Below are positions 12,433 through 24,929 of a stretch of 64,000 bases of DNA, one piece after another (the stretch's first letter is position 1; the number at the start of each line of letters is the position of its first letter). The stretch spans positions 22,759,942 to 22,823,941 of the forward strand of contig CM035809.1 of NCBI GenBank assembly GCA_020466095.1, written 5' to 3'. Below the pieces are notes generated by a model. The model saw only the letters and a list, made by a program, of their open reading frames with translations, did no database searches and was not told the DNA's origin. Both the position numbers and the translations under genes were made by a program. Source of the stretch: Chlorops oryzae (Eukaryota > Arthropoda > Insecta > Diptera > Chloropidae).

Positions 12433-14960
12433 GCATAGGTGAGGTTAGGAGGCTAGATAAGCTGAGGTAATGTTAGGTAAGGCTAGTTAAAGTAAAATGA
12501 GGAAAGTTTAGCTTAGATTAGGGTCCTCAGGATGTTCCAGACAACTTATCATAGAACTCATAGGTGCTTAGTTTCGCGAGTATGTGTTTTACTCTCAATA
12601 TTATTAAGGTGGTCAGCTTTTGACCAAATATTTCTCAAATATTTTCTCCCCGAAGAAACTGAGCGTGGCAATGACAAACATAGTACGTTTTGGGTGGTTT
12701 CCTTACCCCCGGCTCGAAGCACATCCGCCAAAGGTACGTTCACGCTAAGTTCTTAATAGTCAGAGGAGCATACAGTATTCACTTATCATCTAAACCAATG
12801 CTCCACAGTCCGCTCAAGAAAGTTTCAGTCAAAATTCTGCCCCTTTTTTATTTTAAGTGTTCCATACATATTTTCATGGATCTGTACGTTTAGATGTTGT
12901 GCCATCTTCTATCGGCAGACCTCATTATTCCTACCGAGGAGTTAGCTGAAGAGGTACAGAAAGACCAATGCCAGAAAACCCCAATCCCAAACTACTTAGA
13001 AGATTCTAACTTCACAGTAGGTCAAAATACTATACCAAAATGCTCCAAACTATTATCCCCCCTCGATTCAGTGTGTGCTACTGAGGTAAGTAGGCCATTA
13101 AAATAAGATTGTATTATACTAAAATCGCAAAAGAAATACCCAATAAAAAAGAAAAACAGAATTTTCAGGACATTTCCATTTACCTCAAATACAATTTATT
13201 CCACATACTTTTTTCTGATGCTCAAAATAATATTCAGTCAAATGACATATGACCCAAATTACACAAAACTCCAAGAAACACAAAAAAAAATCCGCATAAC
13301 TTGACAAGATTTTTTAGATCATATCAAAGCCATTTAGGGAAAAAAACAATAATAAAATAGAACCAAGAAAAAAATTAAATAAAATATGTTATGAAAAAAA
13401 TATATATGGAGAACAACATAGAGAAAATTGAACAAAAAGTGTCAGTTGCATGTTGTGAATAAGAATTTGAATATTCCCCCAACCGACCGAGAACGCTGTC
13501 CGTGGAGAGTGAAATAGAAGAAAGGCAAAATACACAAATAAACAATACAAAAGTACAAAAGTAACAATTTGCAATTTCGTGTGGACATGACAGCAATCAC
13601 CCCGCCTGTTCCCAACCCAACTTAACTTAACATAACTACCGCCGCTGCCGCCACCAGTACAACGCAAGCCATCCAACCAGCCTGCCAGCCACCCACGCCG
13701 GGGAATCAGCAGCGAACGAGCGAGCGAACACACAAAAGGAGCGGAAACAATCGCTGAAATCTGTGAGATACGAACAGACACCAATCGGAATATCTATCCA
13801 TCTGTAGGTATAGTAGATATATCAGATAAAGCACAATATTTGTAAATATATAGGTAGGTAAGTGTGTACAATCGCGTTGATTTGAATGAATAACTAAATG
13901 AGTGAATGAATGAACGAGCGAATAAATGACTTCATGGCACAATGCACGGCCACAAACCTTGTATCTATGGCGGTTGATATTATTGCATGGAACGCGAACG
14001 CGTTGACAATAATTTCTTAAGAGTAGTGAATGGCATAATGGCCACGGCTTGCACTATTAAGGCGCTCGAGTCGACAAAAGACGACGACAGCTCGAAATAT
14101 GTTGAGTCAAGTACCCAATTTGTCTATGGATGATAGACAATCACAGAGGTCGGCAGGATTTCGCAGTACATGCTCGTACTTGTAACGCTAACTAGATACA
14201 TTCGATTTGAAGACAATTGTTCGCAAATTGCTCAACAGCTTGGCATGATTACTTGATGAATTGTACGAATGTGTATTGTTAGAATTAGGCTTTAATCAAG
14301 AGGAGTGGAGTGCTGAAAACTTTAACCTTTCAGACAAATACCATGGCTGTTTTTGGATAATTGTATGATTCATAAATTATTTCAATTATGCCGTCATGTT
14401 ATGAGGTATTAAGACGAAAGATCGAATTGAATACTTAAAAACTACCCATATGGCTGGGTAATCTGATCTCAGTCAATTTTATGGTATGGGAACGTCTATT
14501 GTTGCCTAGAGTTTACTCTATCTAAAGGAGCACCGACAGATGAGTGGTAAGACGCACCCATTTCGAAAGATTAGAAGGATATCCTCATCGGGCCACGCCA
14601 GCACTGCTGAAAATAATTTGATCTAGGCTCTTAGATCGGTTTATAAACAAAGAGTATTCTGAACAGTGTATTGTTTTTATATGAGCCAGATGAATCGACC
14701 TCTAAGTTGAGTAAAACGCCTAGTCCCTATTTCCAGAACGCCCTAAATTCGCGAGTGGTAGACAACATTGCATCTCAAGAGGATTTAGGAATCGAAATTA
14801 TAAAAACCAATATTTTAACATGGACCCCAAAAATCGCCTATTGTGAGAATGTTTGCAAAAGGAAAATCAATGTGCTATAATCTATAACTTATAAACCTAT
14901 ATATACCTTGTTGACCTATGTTTTTTGGGTCAATGGTTAGTTATTATTATTTGTTATTAC
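12433..14960. other. Noncoding; likely old dispersed repeats
   Basis: No gene is recognised. Segment 12510-12780 follows the TTAGG array directly and has more balanced base composition than its surroundings. It looks like the body of a dispersed repeat whose end carries the array, which is inference only. The remainder is AT-rich, with no open frame matching a family I know. Confidence 0.35.
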
Positions 14961-15471
14961 CAAGGGCGTAGCCAGAGAAAGAGTGGTTATATTTGCCACA
15001 GTGGTATATTGAGCAATTATAAGACATTAAACGAAAAAATATGTTGGGGGGCAAGAAGAAGTTTAGAGAGTTTTGGACCAAAAACCCAAAAAATCCGAAA
15101 AATTCCGATTTCGATGAAAATTTATATATAGAATAAGTGAAAAGTTCTAAGAATTTTGTCGCTAACATTTTTTAAAAAATACTGATTACAACTAGTCTAG
15201 TTTGGGTCTAGTTCCAAACTGGTCCAAAAAGGACTAGTTGTAATAAGGTTTTGGAAAAAGTTTTAGTACCAAAATTCTTAGAATTTTTCACTTATTCTAT
15301 ATAAAAATTTTCATCGAAATCGGAATTTTTCGGATTTTTTTGGGTTTTTGGTCCAAAACTCTCTAAACTTCTTCTTTCCTCCCCCCAAAATTTTTTTTCG
15401 TTTAATGTCTTATAATTGCTCAATATACCACTGTGGCAAATATAACCACTCTTTCTCTGGCTACGCCCTTG
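14961..15471. mobile_element. hAT-like foldback element, 511 bp
   Basis: Begins CAAGGGCGTAGCCAGAGAAA and ends with its inverse. The inverted arms run about 190-200 bp with small indels, leaving a short central loop near 15190-15240 that is itself partly palindromic (ACTAGTC...GACTAGT). Flanks GTTATTAC (14953-14960) and GATATTAC (15472-15479) agree at 7 of 8 bases. No transposase is present. The length of the arms would let a transcript fold into a long hairpin. Confidence 0.8.
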
Positions 15472-15479
15472 GATATTAC

Positions 15480-17690
15480 TAGGTGAAGGTTTGAATACTA
15501 ACCGTCCATGGGAGAGCGTCAAACCCAAGGTTATTTTCATCGGAGGACTTGCATCATTGATTTCCTTCAGCAGTGTTCTCTCATAAAGGAGAACTGGACA
15601 ATTATGAACTATCGAAACAGAACGTGTGTACCTCGTTCATGGTGAGTCCCAGACGCGATTTATGCTTGTTCAGGACCCAATGGCCGTTTGGAGAGTTCCA
15701 ACAATCACTCTAACGTCCGATCCGGGCAGACTTAACAAAACTCTCGAGTGCTCCGAGGAGAGTGACTAACATATATAAAAATATCCTCAAAGCCTGCCTA
15801 TAAAGACTTTTGCTTAAAAATATGAATGACTCATGGCCGTAGGGGGGTGTAAAATTCCACCTCCTTGGCCAGTCTATCCAGTGTGTTTGGATAGCTAACT
15901 TTTACTCAACAATATTTTTCATTCGGCTTCATTTGTTAACGATATTCCTGCTAAAGAAAAGGGAAATGGTGAGGGTAAATGGACATTTACACAATCCTGT
16001 CGAGGGTGAGGTTCTCCTCCACGCTCTGGCTTCTGGAATGGACCCTGAATTTCAGAAGTTATTCTTTTTTCAACACAGTGGTGATTTTTTCACACTTTTT
16101 TTCCGGCAAGTGGGCCCCCGGTTACAAAGAGGGGCCCCTCAATACCGACATTCTGCTAGGGAAGACAATGATAGCTTTTTTTTCTTTTTATGTCAATCTT
16201 TTGAGTCGAGAGTCCCCAAAGGAAGGCGAACCTCCCGGGCCCATAATTTCTCTCAAACGTGCCTACATTTAACTACAAACATAACAATTTTTATATGGCA
16301 ACGGGGTCATATTTGATAGTTCAGGTTTAAAGTCTTTGACCATAAAATAAAGTTGTATAAGTAGTAAATTTTCTAATTTACGCCTATCATTTTTCAAATA
16401 AATGGTTGGCCCCCTATTAGCGCTGCTCGATAGATCTTTAATTGATTTCTACAAAAACAATAAACATTTTATTAAAAATAAACCCCCTTTTTTATTTATA
16501 TTACCCTAATACGTCTAATTATCTTGTTTAACCATTCAATCATTAAGCAATAAATTCTCTTATCTTAGAAACTGTGAAATTACAAAGGGGACTGAGTATG
16601 AAATTAAAACACCATGACAATCGACAATCGACAAAGCAACAACAACGACTTTTACTGCAACAACTACAACGAAAGAGAGAAAGAGATAAAAAGAGAAAAA
16701 GAAAGAGAAATGGAAATGGAAGGCAACCACTGGAAAAAAAGGTCAACGAAAAAGCGTGTCCAGAATTTTAATTGCAGGTCTCATTTTGAAACCTCAACGG
16801 AAAGATAAAACCGAAAGCATACGAAATAAAAACGCTATAAAGATTATCTTTATCTTCCACTGTTGGTAGTCGCCGTCGGTGTCGTCGTCGTCGTCGCTGT
16901 AACGGCGTCAGTGGAGGTTTTTTTTTTGAACTTTTTAGCCAATTACAGCAGTCCAGGCAGCTGTTACTCGGGCCAACCACATGCCACCGACTTTATTTGA
17001 CACTACACTCTGGGACCCAAAGAGGAGCTCACCGATTGCGGCTTTTCGTATTGTCAATTGTGATAAATGTATTGCGGTTGTCATTTTTGTTGTTGTTGTT
17101 GTTACTTCTGGTGGAGTTAAAAAATATTTTTTTTTTATTTCGAATTTTCACTGAGAATTTTCTCCATAACAATTAATTGTCATCATTGTTCTCACAATCA
17201 ATTTGCTTTTTCGCTTCGTTTTACTTTCGAATTCTAATTTCCTTTTGGATACACTTTGGATTTTATGGTAATTCCTTCTGGTTTTTTTTTTTTTTTGAAA
17301 CTTTCTTCAACTGCTTTGGGGAGCTTAAAGCTTCTGCACAGTAAAATGGTTTCATTGTTCTGTAATTGTGATTTAATTAATGAAAGTAAATTAATTATCG
17401 CAAGAATGCCGTTCCATTTCCCGGCATTGTCATTTATAGCCATTGACTTTTGGGATTTAAGTGCTCGGCTTCATTGTTCGGATTGCACGCAAAGTGAATT
17501 GAAAATTAGGAAAATGAAAATGAAAATGAAAATCAAGTTGAAATGACAATGAATTTTTTATGGGGTGAGTAACTGTTTTGAGCAGCTATCTTTTGAAGGT
17601 TTGCGATAATGGAAGTGGGGTAAGTTTAGAGAGGAAAAAGTTTACAATTTAAAATCATCAAAAAGAATAACAGGTAATATTAATATTATT
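15480..17690. other. Noncoding stretch with possible MITE remnant
   Basis: No gene is recognised. Around 16105-16265 there are GGGCCC-containing blocks. AAATTATGGGCCCGGGAGG, read on the - strand near 16220-16245, resembles the left part of the MITE at 11416, so a decayed inverted relative may lie here. The stretch 16570-16760 is A/G-rich, and 17040-17110 has GTT runs. Confidence 0.35.
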
Positions 17691-17702
17691 AAAAAGGGAC
17701 GT

Positions 17703-17995
17703 GAACCGGTTTTGAACCGAACCGGTTTTGAACCGAGCCGGTTTTGAACCGAGCCGGTTTTGAACCGAACCGGTTTTGAACCGAGCCGGTTTTGAACCGA
17801 GCCGGTTTTGAACCGACCGGTTTGAACCGAACCGGTTTGTCCGAAAGGTAACGAACCGGTTTTAACCGAACCGTTTTAACCGAACCGGTTTTAAACCGAA
17901 CCGGTTTTAAACCGAACCGGTTTTGAAGAACCGGTTTTGACGAACCGGTTTTGAATCGAACCGGTTTTGACCCGAACCGGTTTGAATCGAAATGT
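17703..17995. repeat. 16-bp CCGGTTTTGAACCGA tandem array
   Basis: The unit GAACCGARCCGGTTTT repeats with a 16-bp period at the left. It becomes irregular to the right, with about 17 CCGGTT-centred units in all. Roughly a dozen carry the palindrome AACCGGTT, which matches the known binding consensus of the Grainyhead/CP2 family. Isolated relatives (GAACCGA, CCCGGTTT) continue to about 18380. Whether this is a regulatory cluster or a plain satellite cannot be told from sequence. Confidence 0.85.
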
Positions 17996-19915
17996 TTATT
18001 GCAACACCGAAACGAAGTTCTTTGAACGAACCATTTTTGTAAAGGTTCAGGGTTTCATTTTAGCCTGCAACCATGCCCAGTGTTCGCTCCATAGGCCAAA
18101 AATTTAAAAAATCGAAGTCGGTATTCTTATGAAATTATTATCGATGCCATCTCTAATATGAGTAAGGTATTCACGACTAACTTTTTATTGTGCAAATTTT
18201 AACCTTAAATGGTAAAAAATTGCATTAGAAGTGGGAATTCGTGTTAACACATTTTTTCAGTTTGAGAAATTCCCGAACCGATGAAGCGAACCGAAACCCC
18301 GGTTTAAAGAAGTAGAAAACCCGGTTTGACAAAGCAATCAAAAAGTTCAAACATGGGTCAAACCGCTGAACTGAACCGGGCAAATTTTGGTAAAGTCTTC
18401 AAGCTTATTTCTTTGGAAAATTTCCTTAAGGTCTTTGTTTTATGATTTAAAACTGATTAAAAAATATTTTATTTTGAAGAGTTTCTTCAATTAAATTGGA
18501 ATTTTAAATTCAATACAAGAATATGTTAATAAAATAGTGTGTAAAAATTATTTGAAATGATTTTTAGGGCAAAGATTTCTATTCCTCAGTGCGATGCAAT
18601 TTTCATTATCAATTGAAAACCTTCCAAGGATTATTTGACCGATTTAATTTCTTAGATATATTTATTTTCATCAGTTCTGGCATTACTCACTGATTCACTG
18701 CAGGGTTCTCTAGAGTCGTATTCCCTGTTACTTAACATTTTAACATTAAATTTTATTTAAAAAAAAAAAATTGAAGATTTCTTTGAATCATTCTAAGCTG
18801 CTCTCACATTTTTATGGCTTTATATATTGACTAAATTGACAAATGCTATTAATTTAAGTGTTATTTAAACAAACTCTATTAGACCCAGAAGTCTATATTA
18901 TTTTATTCTAAGCTCTTAATAATGTCAATTTAATAAGCTTAACTCGTAAAAACTTTCCAAAGAATAAGGCGAAAGTTTATGGTTGTTTCATTAAAATTTT
19001 CACTATTTTCTTCGTAATAAACACTCAAGGCTTTTATGAGCTTTTTTCCCCATTGCATTTTTTTTTTTAAATAATTATCCATTTAAAGCTTTGCTGAATC
19101 ACAGCAAGTGAGTATTGGCGCCATTTTATGAAGTAAAAATAAATATTTTCGCATAATGATGGCTGAAAACTATTATTTTTATTATCATTTAATGAAGGTT
19201 GTTAATTCAAGGAAAACTTTAAATGAGCTGTTAATTGTTAAGGTTAAGTCAGAGATCGGACTTGTTTTGACTCTTATTTAGATAGAGCAGGCTAGGGTGG
19301 GGTCAGTTGAGCAGTTTCTCACTTGAACGGAAAGGGGCAGTGGCGGATTTACCGACTAGGCAACATAGGCAGCTGTCGAGGGCGGAAAATTTTGAGGGGC
19401 GGCAATTTTCTGACCGTCAACGCATCAATAACAGAAAAGGCGAAAATAAGGCTGCTGTCTGGGGCGACAAAATCGCAACTGGCTAGGGCGGAAAATTGTC
19501 TTAATCGGCCCCTGGATACAGGTCCTCAACGATAAGCGTCAAGGCTAGTTGAGGAAGGATATGGGTAAAGTTAAGCACTTAGCCGAACCATGAGTTCAAT
19601 GTTAGCTGGAGATTAAATAATATTCAATAGTTTTTGTAAGAAGAAAACAAAGTATTTTTCTTTGAAAATCTAATAGAAAGAAGGGCCAACAAAATCTCAA
19701 CGTTTCTTAAGATATTTCTGTTTAAAATAAGACTTACATATTTATGATATAGCCTAGAATCCTCTTGAAGGTATAGCTTGTATATTCATGTTTCCAATAT
19801 ATCTTGTGAACAAAAGTTTAACAAAAAGATTTGGGCATCTAGGATTCGATTAGTAACCTAGCGTTACGTAACGACAACATACATACATACACAGAAAGAC
19901 TTTTGTGCGTAAATA
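17996..19915. other. AT-rich noncoding stretch
   Basis: No gene was found. A decayed tail of the CCGGTT array lies at 18280-18390, and the rest is AT-rich. A GC-richer island at 19320-19530 is listed separately as a possible old transposon. Confidence 0.4.
19338..19514. mobile_element. Possible old hAT-like MITE
   Basis: Left end CAGTGGCGGATTTAC. The inverted right end reads CAGGGGCCGATTAAG (10 of 15 match). Internal GGGCGG blocks near both ends are also inverted. The flanking 8-mers agree at only 5 of 8, so the target duplication is unproven. Confidence 0.35.
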
Positions 19916-21207
19916 TTAGGTGTAGTAAAAAGAAATCCATTATTTTTCCAATAGATGGCGTTATTTATCTGCATCTCGCGTTGTATAAATCCGATCGTGT
20001 TCCGATAGGGGGCATTAGAAAGATGACAGTTCCTACTAAAAAAGCTTTTTTGACACTTTTTTGATTGATTGATTCAGTTTTGTTTGAGAGCTTGTCAAAG
20101 ATGGACATCAGCAAAGAGAAAATTCGCTACATTTTACAGTTTTTCTTCGATAAGGGAGAAAACGCAAGCCAGGCGGCTGAAAATGCGAATAGCGTTTATG
20201 GACCTGATACTGTAACAGCCAATCATGCGCAATTTTGGTTTCGTCGATTCCGTTCCGGTAACTTCGATGTCAATGATGCACCACGCACTGGAAGGCCAAT
20301 TGTCGAAAATGTCCATAAAATCATGGAAATTATCGAGTCCGACCGTCATGTTAGCACTGTTTCGATTGCAAAAGAGCTAAAGATTGTACAAAAAACCGTT
20401 TGGAACCATTTGAATAAGGCTAGATACACAAAGAAGCTCGATGTATGGGTGCCACACGAGTTAACGCAAAAAAACCTCATAGACCGAATTTCCATCTGCG
20501 AATCGCTGCTGAACCGCAACAAAATCGACCCATTTCTGAAGCGGTTGGTGACTGGTGATGAAAAGTGGGTCACTTACGACAACGTCAAGCGAAAACGGTC
20601 GTGGTCGAAACACGGTGAACCGGCGGAAACGGTGGCCAAGCCAGGATTGACGGCCAGGAAGGTTTTGCTGTGTGTTTGGTGGGATTGGCAGGGAATTATC
20701 TACTATGAGCTGCTCCCATACGGCAAGACTCTTAACTCGGAACTCTACTGTCAACAATTGGACTGTCTGAAGGAAGCAATCGCCCATAAGCGGCCAGCTT
20801 TGGCCAATAGGAGAGGAATTGTGTTCCATCAGGACAACGCCAGGCCACACACATCGATCGATAGTGACTCGCCAGAAGCTCCGGGAGTTTGGTTGGGAGG
20901 TTCTTCTGCATCCACCTTATAGTTCGGACCTGGCACCAAGTGATTACCATCTGTTCCTGTCCATGGCGAACAATTTTGCTGGTGAAACATTCGCTTCAAG
21001 AGAGGCTTCTGAAATTCGACTGTCTCAATTTTTTGCTAATAGGAACGAGGGCTTCTATGAGAGAGGCATAATGAAATTACCTTTAAAATGGCAACAAGTT
21101 ATCGAACAAAACGGCGCATATTTGACCTTAATCGGGTCATTCTAACTATCTTAAATAAAGCCCTCAATTTAATGCAAAAATAATGGATTTCTTTTTACTA
21201 CACCTAA
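19916..21207 (+). mobile_element. mariner transposon, near-complete, 1292 bp
   Basis: Terminal inverted repeats of 32 bp, starting TTAGGTGTAGTAAAAAGAAA, are identical at 19916-19947 and 21176-21207. The element is flanked by TA on both sides (19914-19915 and 21208-21209), the expected mariner target duplication. Length is normal for mariner (about 1.3 kb). Perfect ends imply a recent insertion. It encodes one transposase frame, now broken. It may itself sit within an older AT-rich element, since ACACAGAAAGACT before it and AGTTTTTCTGTGT near 21925 are inverted relatives. Confidence 0.95.
20101..21145 (+). pseudogene. mariner transposase (DD34D), frameshifted
   Basis: Mariner transposases cut and paste their own element at TA sites. 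The N-terminus (from MDISKEKIRY) is a paired-like helix-turn-helix region with the linker GRP at PRTGRP. The catalytic aspartates are visible in GDEKWV, HQDNARPH and APSDYHLF, and D2-D3 are separated by 34 residues once the frame is followed. The motif WVPHEL is the usual mariner signature. The frame breaks at 20853-20860, where ATCG is duplicated, adding 4 bp between the second and third aspartates. The upstream frame then runs to a stop at 20922, and the remainder continues in the next frame to 21145. Without the 4 bp it would be about 346 residues, the usual length. I start at 20101 because the upstream 12 codons are not family-like. This copy cannot make active enzyme. Confidence 0.93.
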
Positions 21208-21209
21208 TA

Positions 21210-23230
21210 CAACCAATTTTTTTATCAATATAACAAATTCGTTGTTAAAACTCAGCCTATCACACTATTTGTTATATTAACAAATCGTTTAATTGGGACA
21301 AATACTCGAAGTATTAACATTGAATAAACATTTTCAAACAAAGATTTGTAATATTAACAACCAAAAGTATTACCACTCAACAAAAATTTTCAATTAACAA
21401 TTTGTAATATCAACAACCAAAGGTATTAATAAAAATCAACCAATCATTTTAAATAAATAAAAAAAAAGGAGAAAATGCCTCATCTACATATTCCATAATA
21501 AAAATTTGAGTCTGCAAAGTCAGTTTACGGAAGATATTTATACATTATAACATCATAAACATATGTGAGCTAATTTTTGATTATTTTGTCTCTTCTTGTA
21601 TGTAAGTCCGTATAAAGCTAATGAGAATTTTAGAAAAATATTTATATGCACTTTCAAAAATTTCAAAAAAAAGTTTTGTCAAGTGTTAATACCTTCGGTG
21701 TTCAATATAACAAAAATTTCAAGCATATGTTTTGTTAAGTGTTAATACTTTTGGTATTTAATACAACAAAATAATCAACCAAATTTTTGTTCAAAATTTA
21801 ATATTACGAACTTTTCCCGAATTTCGTGATTTGTTTGAAATTTTTAATTGGGACAATTAAAAAACCGATGAATCGAGTTTAACAAACGCCATTAATTGGA
21901 ATTTTTCGTAGCCAGTTTTTCTGTGTACTTGAGTTAAAATCCCCTCCCCATGAATGATTCCTGCGCACGGGCCTGGAGTGCTCTATAAGGTCTGGAAATC
22001 CTATGGCAAACTCCAAATAAAATATCACGGCTGAAATGTGAATTTTTCTTTCAAATTGGACCGACTGAAACACCCTTAATTAACCCTCACATATGCTGAT
22101 TTTGAAATTCTTTTTCAATTAAAATCTTTTTTATGCATAAAATCAAAATAATAAATTTCGAGCAAGCGATCAGTAAAGCAATAAAAATTGCTTAAGAAGC
22201 CCATTTATCGATTTTTTCAGCTTTTTAATGACCCTTAAAAACAAGAAGAAAAAAACCGATAAAATTTAAAATTGATTGTTCAATTAATCTTGAAACCTTG
22301 ACAACGATTGTCCGTAAAAGTTGAAGCCTTCGTTTTGTTCATTGTGATTCTTTTCTTTAATTTTTCAACCTAAATTCTTGCCCAAGAAAGGACTCATTCC
22401 TTAAATCTGTTTTTTTTTTTTATTTCTTCTTTAATATCAAAATTTGTTTCGTACGAAATCATCAAGAAAAACAATGTATAAATATGGAATAATAAAAGAA
22501 TAACAGAGTATGATATTGTAAAACGAAATTGTTACAACACACAAGTAACAACAACAACTCAAGAAAAAACAACAAACACAGAACAGAGACAGACAAGAAT
22601 ATTCAACCTGACAAAACCAATAATAAACAAGGCAATGGATTCACCCTTTTCGGACTCTCTTACCTCTGGCCACAGAATATTTTTACGTCGTTTGGATAAT
22701 CTTTTTCTTTCATATTTTTTTTTTTTTTTTGTATTTTTTTTTTAGACAATGCGTGTGAAATATCGTTGCTGCATGGCTCTTTCGGATGCAAGTGGATCCT
22801 TGAGGGCACAATGTGCCAGCGCCAGCGAGTTAAAGAGGAACGAAAAGATTTAGCTTTATGGGCGCAACAAAGCTATGCATTCGTTGGAATCGTGCGCTGA
22901 CATTTCGACTTAGCGCGCTATTTTTCATAATTTTTGTCCGTCAATTAATGTCCAATAATTTTTGAATATTGATTCTGATATCTTGTAATCTTTTGATCTT
23001 AGTTAATCCTATAGATCCGAGATTCGATAAAGTGCACTGTGAACAATTTTGTTCGGAAAGAAATTTTTTATCGAGATTATTTTATTGTTTTCTTATCAGT
23101 TAAGATCTTCGATTTCAAGTTTTTCCTGGTTCAGGGTGAAATAGACAATTATCTTTTTTAAATCTACTTCGATCCGCCTCCCGATTTCTTTTGATTGTTT
23201 AAGAAACAAGCTTGGGTAACATAATGGACC
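21210..23230. other. AT-rich noncoding; internal direct repeats
   Basis: At 21230-21880 short blocks such as AACAATTTGTAATATCAACAA and AAGTGTTAATACYTTYGGT recur as diverged direct repeats, alongside TTAATTGGGACAA near both ends. This suggests one old repeat element. The rest to 23230 is AT-rich with poly-T runs, and no gene was seen. Confidence 0.4.
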
Positions 23231-23239
23231 CTTGTTTGT

Positions 23240-23539
23240 GTTTCATTCGTCTTTTTGCACACTCTCTCTTTTTCCAGTCTTTCTCTGTCTTCCAACTCTC
23301 CCTCTCTCTCTCCACCCTCTCCCTTCTATATCTCTCTTGGCTCTTTCTCTTGGCTCTTTCTCTTGGCTCTCTCTCTCTCGCTCTTTCTCTCTCTCCCTCT
23401 TGACTCTCTTTCCCCTTCTTGACTCTCTCTCTCTCCCTCTTTTCTCTCTCTCTCTCTCTCCCTCTTTACTCTCCCTCTCCCTCTCGCTCTCCCTCTCGCT
23501 CTCTCTCTCGCTCTCTCTCTCGCTCTCTCTTTCTCGTTT

Positions 23540-23579
<40 letters not shown>

Positions 23580-23676
23580 GCTCTCTCCCTCTCACCCTAT
23601 CACCTCTATCCTCTCTCTTCTCTCTCTCTCTTTCTCTCTCTCTCTCTTTCTCTCTCTCTCTTTCTCTCCCTCTCTT

Positions 23677-23749
<73 letters not shown>

Positions 23750-23752
23750 TGT
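23240..23752. repeat. CT-rich polypyrimidine tract
   Basis: Nearly uninterrupted (CT)n with CTCTTT and CTCGCT variants runs for about 500 bp on the + strand, so it is GA on the - strand. Long Ser/Leu frames here are products of the repeat. GAGA-type tracts can bind GAGA factor or CLAMP in flies, but function is not shown here. Confidence 0.92.
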
Positions 23753-24929
23753 TTTTTTGTCTTCCGTCTGTTGACCTTCTCTTGACTTTCTCTTGACTTT
23801 CTCTTGACCGTCTCTTGACCGTCTCTTGACCGTCTCTTTACACTCTATTGACTCTGATTTAAAACACTCTTGACTATCTTAAGTCTCTTTTGACTCTCTT
23901 TAGACTCTGACTGGGCTCCGCCTTCACTCCCTGTCGGTTGTCTCTACCCTACCTTGACTCCCTCTCGGCTTGCAACTCTTGACGCTCTCCAGTACTTTCT
24001 CAACATTCTTCACTCTACTCTATTCCAATGACTTTCAAATGCCGACTCCTTCCTTAAAAATGATGTAAAAAATTTCATACAGATGGTCAAAACGGGTTAA
24101 AGATAAAACTAATGGGTAACCTTTTTGTCGGACATGACAAACAAGCCCATCATTAACTTCTTTAGATATCGTCAAAGCCATGTTTAAGCAACGGATGTCC
24201 CCTTATATCGTTCATCGGGGTTTTCTCTTTTGTTTTTCCTTTTTTGTCAAGCCTTTAAATTTAAGTTTTATCGATTTCTGTACTGTCCGTCGTTTTCAAT
24301 CTTGAAATGAATCCTCATCAATGTGTGTGTGTGTGTGTGTGCGATCATCATTATAGTTATCGACTTGGGTCGTGTTTATTAGCGTTTCAGAGATTTAATC
24401 ATCAAAAGTAGCGGCTTTTGATTTGATTGGATTTTTGTTGCTTGTCTTACATGCGCTTTTATTGTTTCTTCTACTTAATTATTGCAGTTGGGATGCGCTA
24501 GGATCATTTTGAGGGTCTTCAACAAGTTTGATTTTTTTTCTTTTCCTTGCTTTTGTCGTCCGTTTTTGTTTTTGTTTTTTTTTTTTGTGTCTCATGACAT
24601 TTTTAAGGAATATAAATTCAGGGTTAATTAAGTCGTTTGTCTATTTATATTGTTTTATGTGCTGCTACTAATGAGAGGACTTGTTTCAGTTTTTCCACTT
24701 TGTAATATCGAAATGATTTTTTTATTTTTTTATCCTTGCCAAATAACGAGCATTGAAGTAAAAGGAAATATTTTAAACAATAATTCAAAATCGGTGATAT
24801 TTTCCATTAACATTTTCTTTCCCCATTTTTCAGGGAGAAGAAAATGAGATGAATTTTGAGTAGACCGGCCGAGAGGATTTTCAATCCCAGGGGATATGTA
24901 TATCCTTCAAGTCCACAAAAAATCTAAGC
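23753..24929. other. Noncoding stretch with TCTTGAC run
   Basis: Immediately after the CT tract, a short array of TCTCTTGACYTTC-like units (about 23775-23835) gives way to degenerate CTCTTGACT copies. A (GT)n run lies near 24324-24341. No gene was found. Confidence 0.5.

Noticed and set aside
13389..13784. A 131-codon frame on the - strand as a gene
   Set aside because: It overlaps other equally long frames, has no recognised domain and ends in low-complexity hydrophobic sequence.
17703..17995. A CRISPR-like repeat array
   Set aside because: The units are adjacent with no unique spacers, and the genome is eukaryotic.
21210..21930. A second transposon surrounding the mariner element
   Set aside because: The ACACAGAAA/TTTCTGTGT ends are suggestive, but I could not confirm a target duplication, so I left it unbounded.
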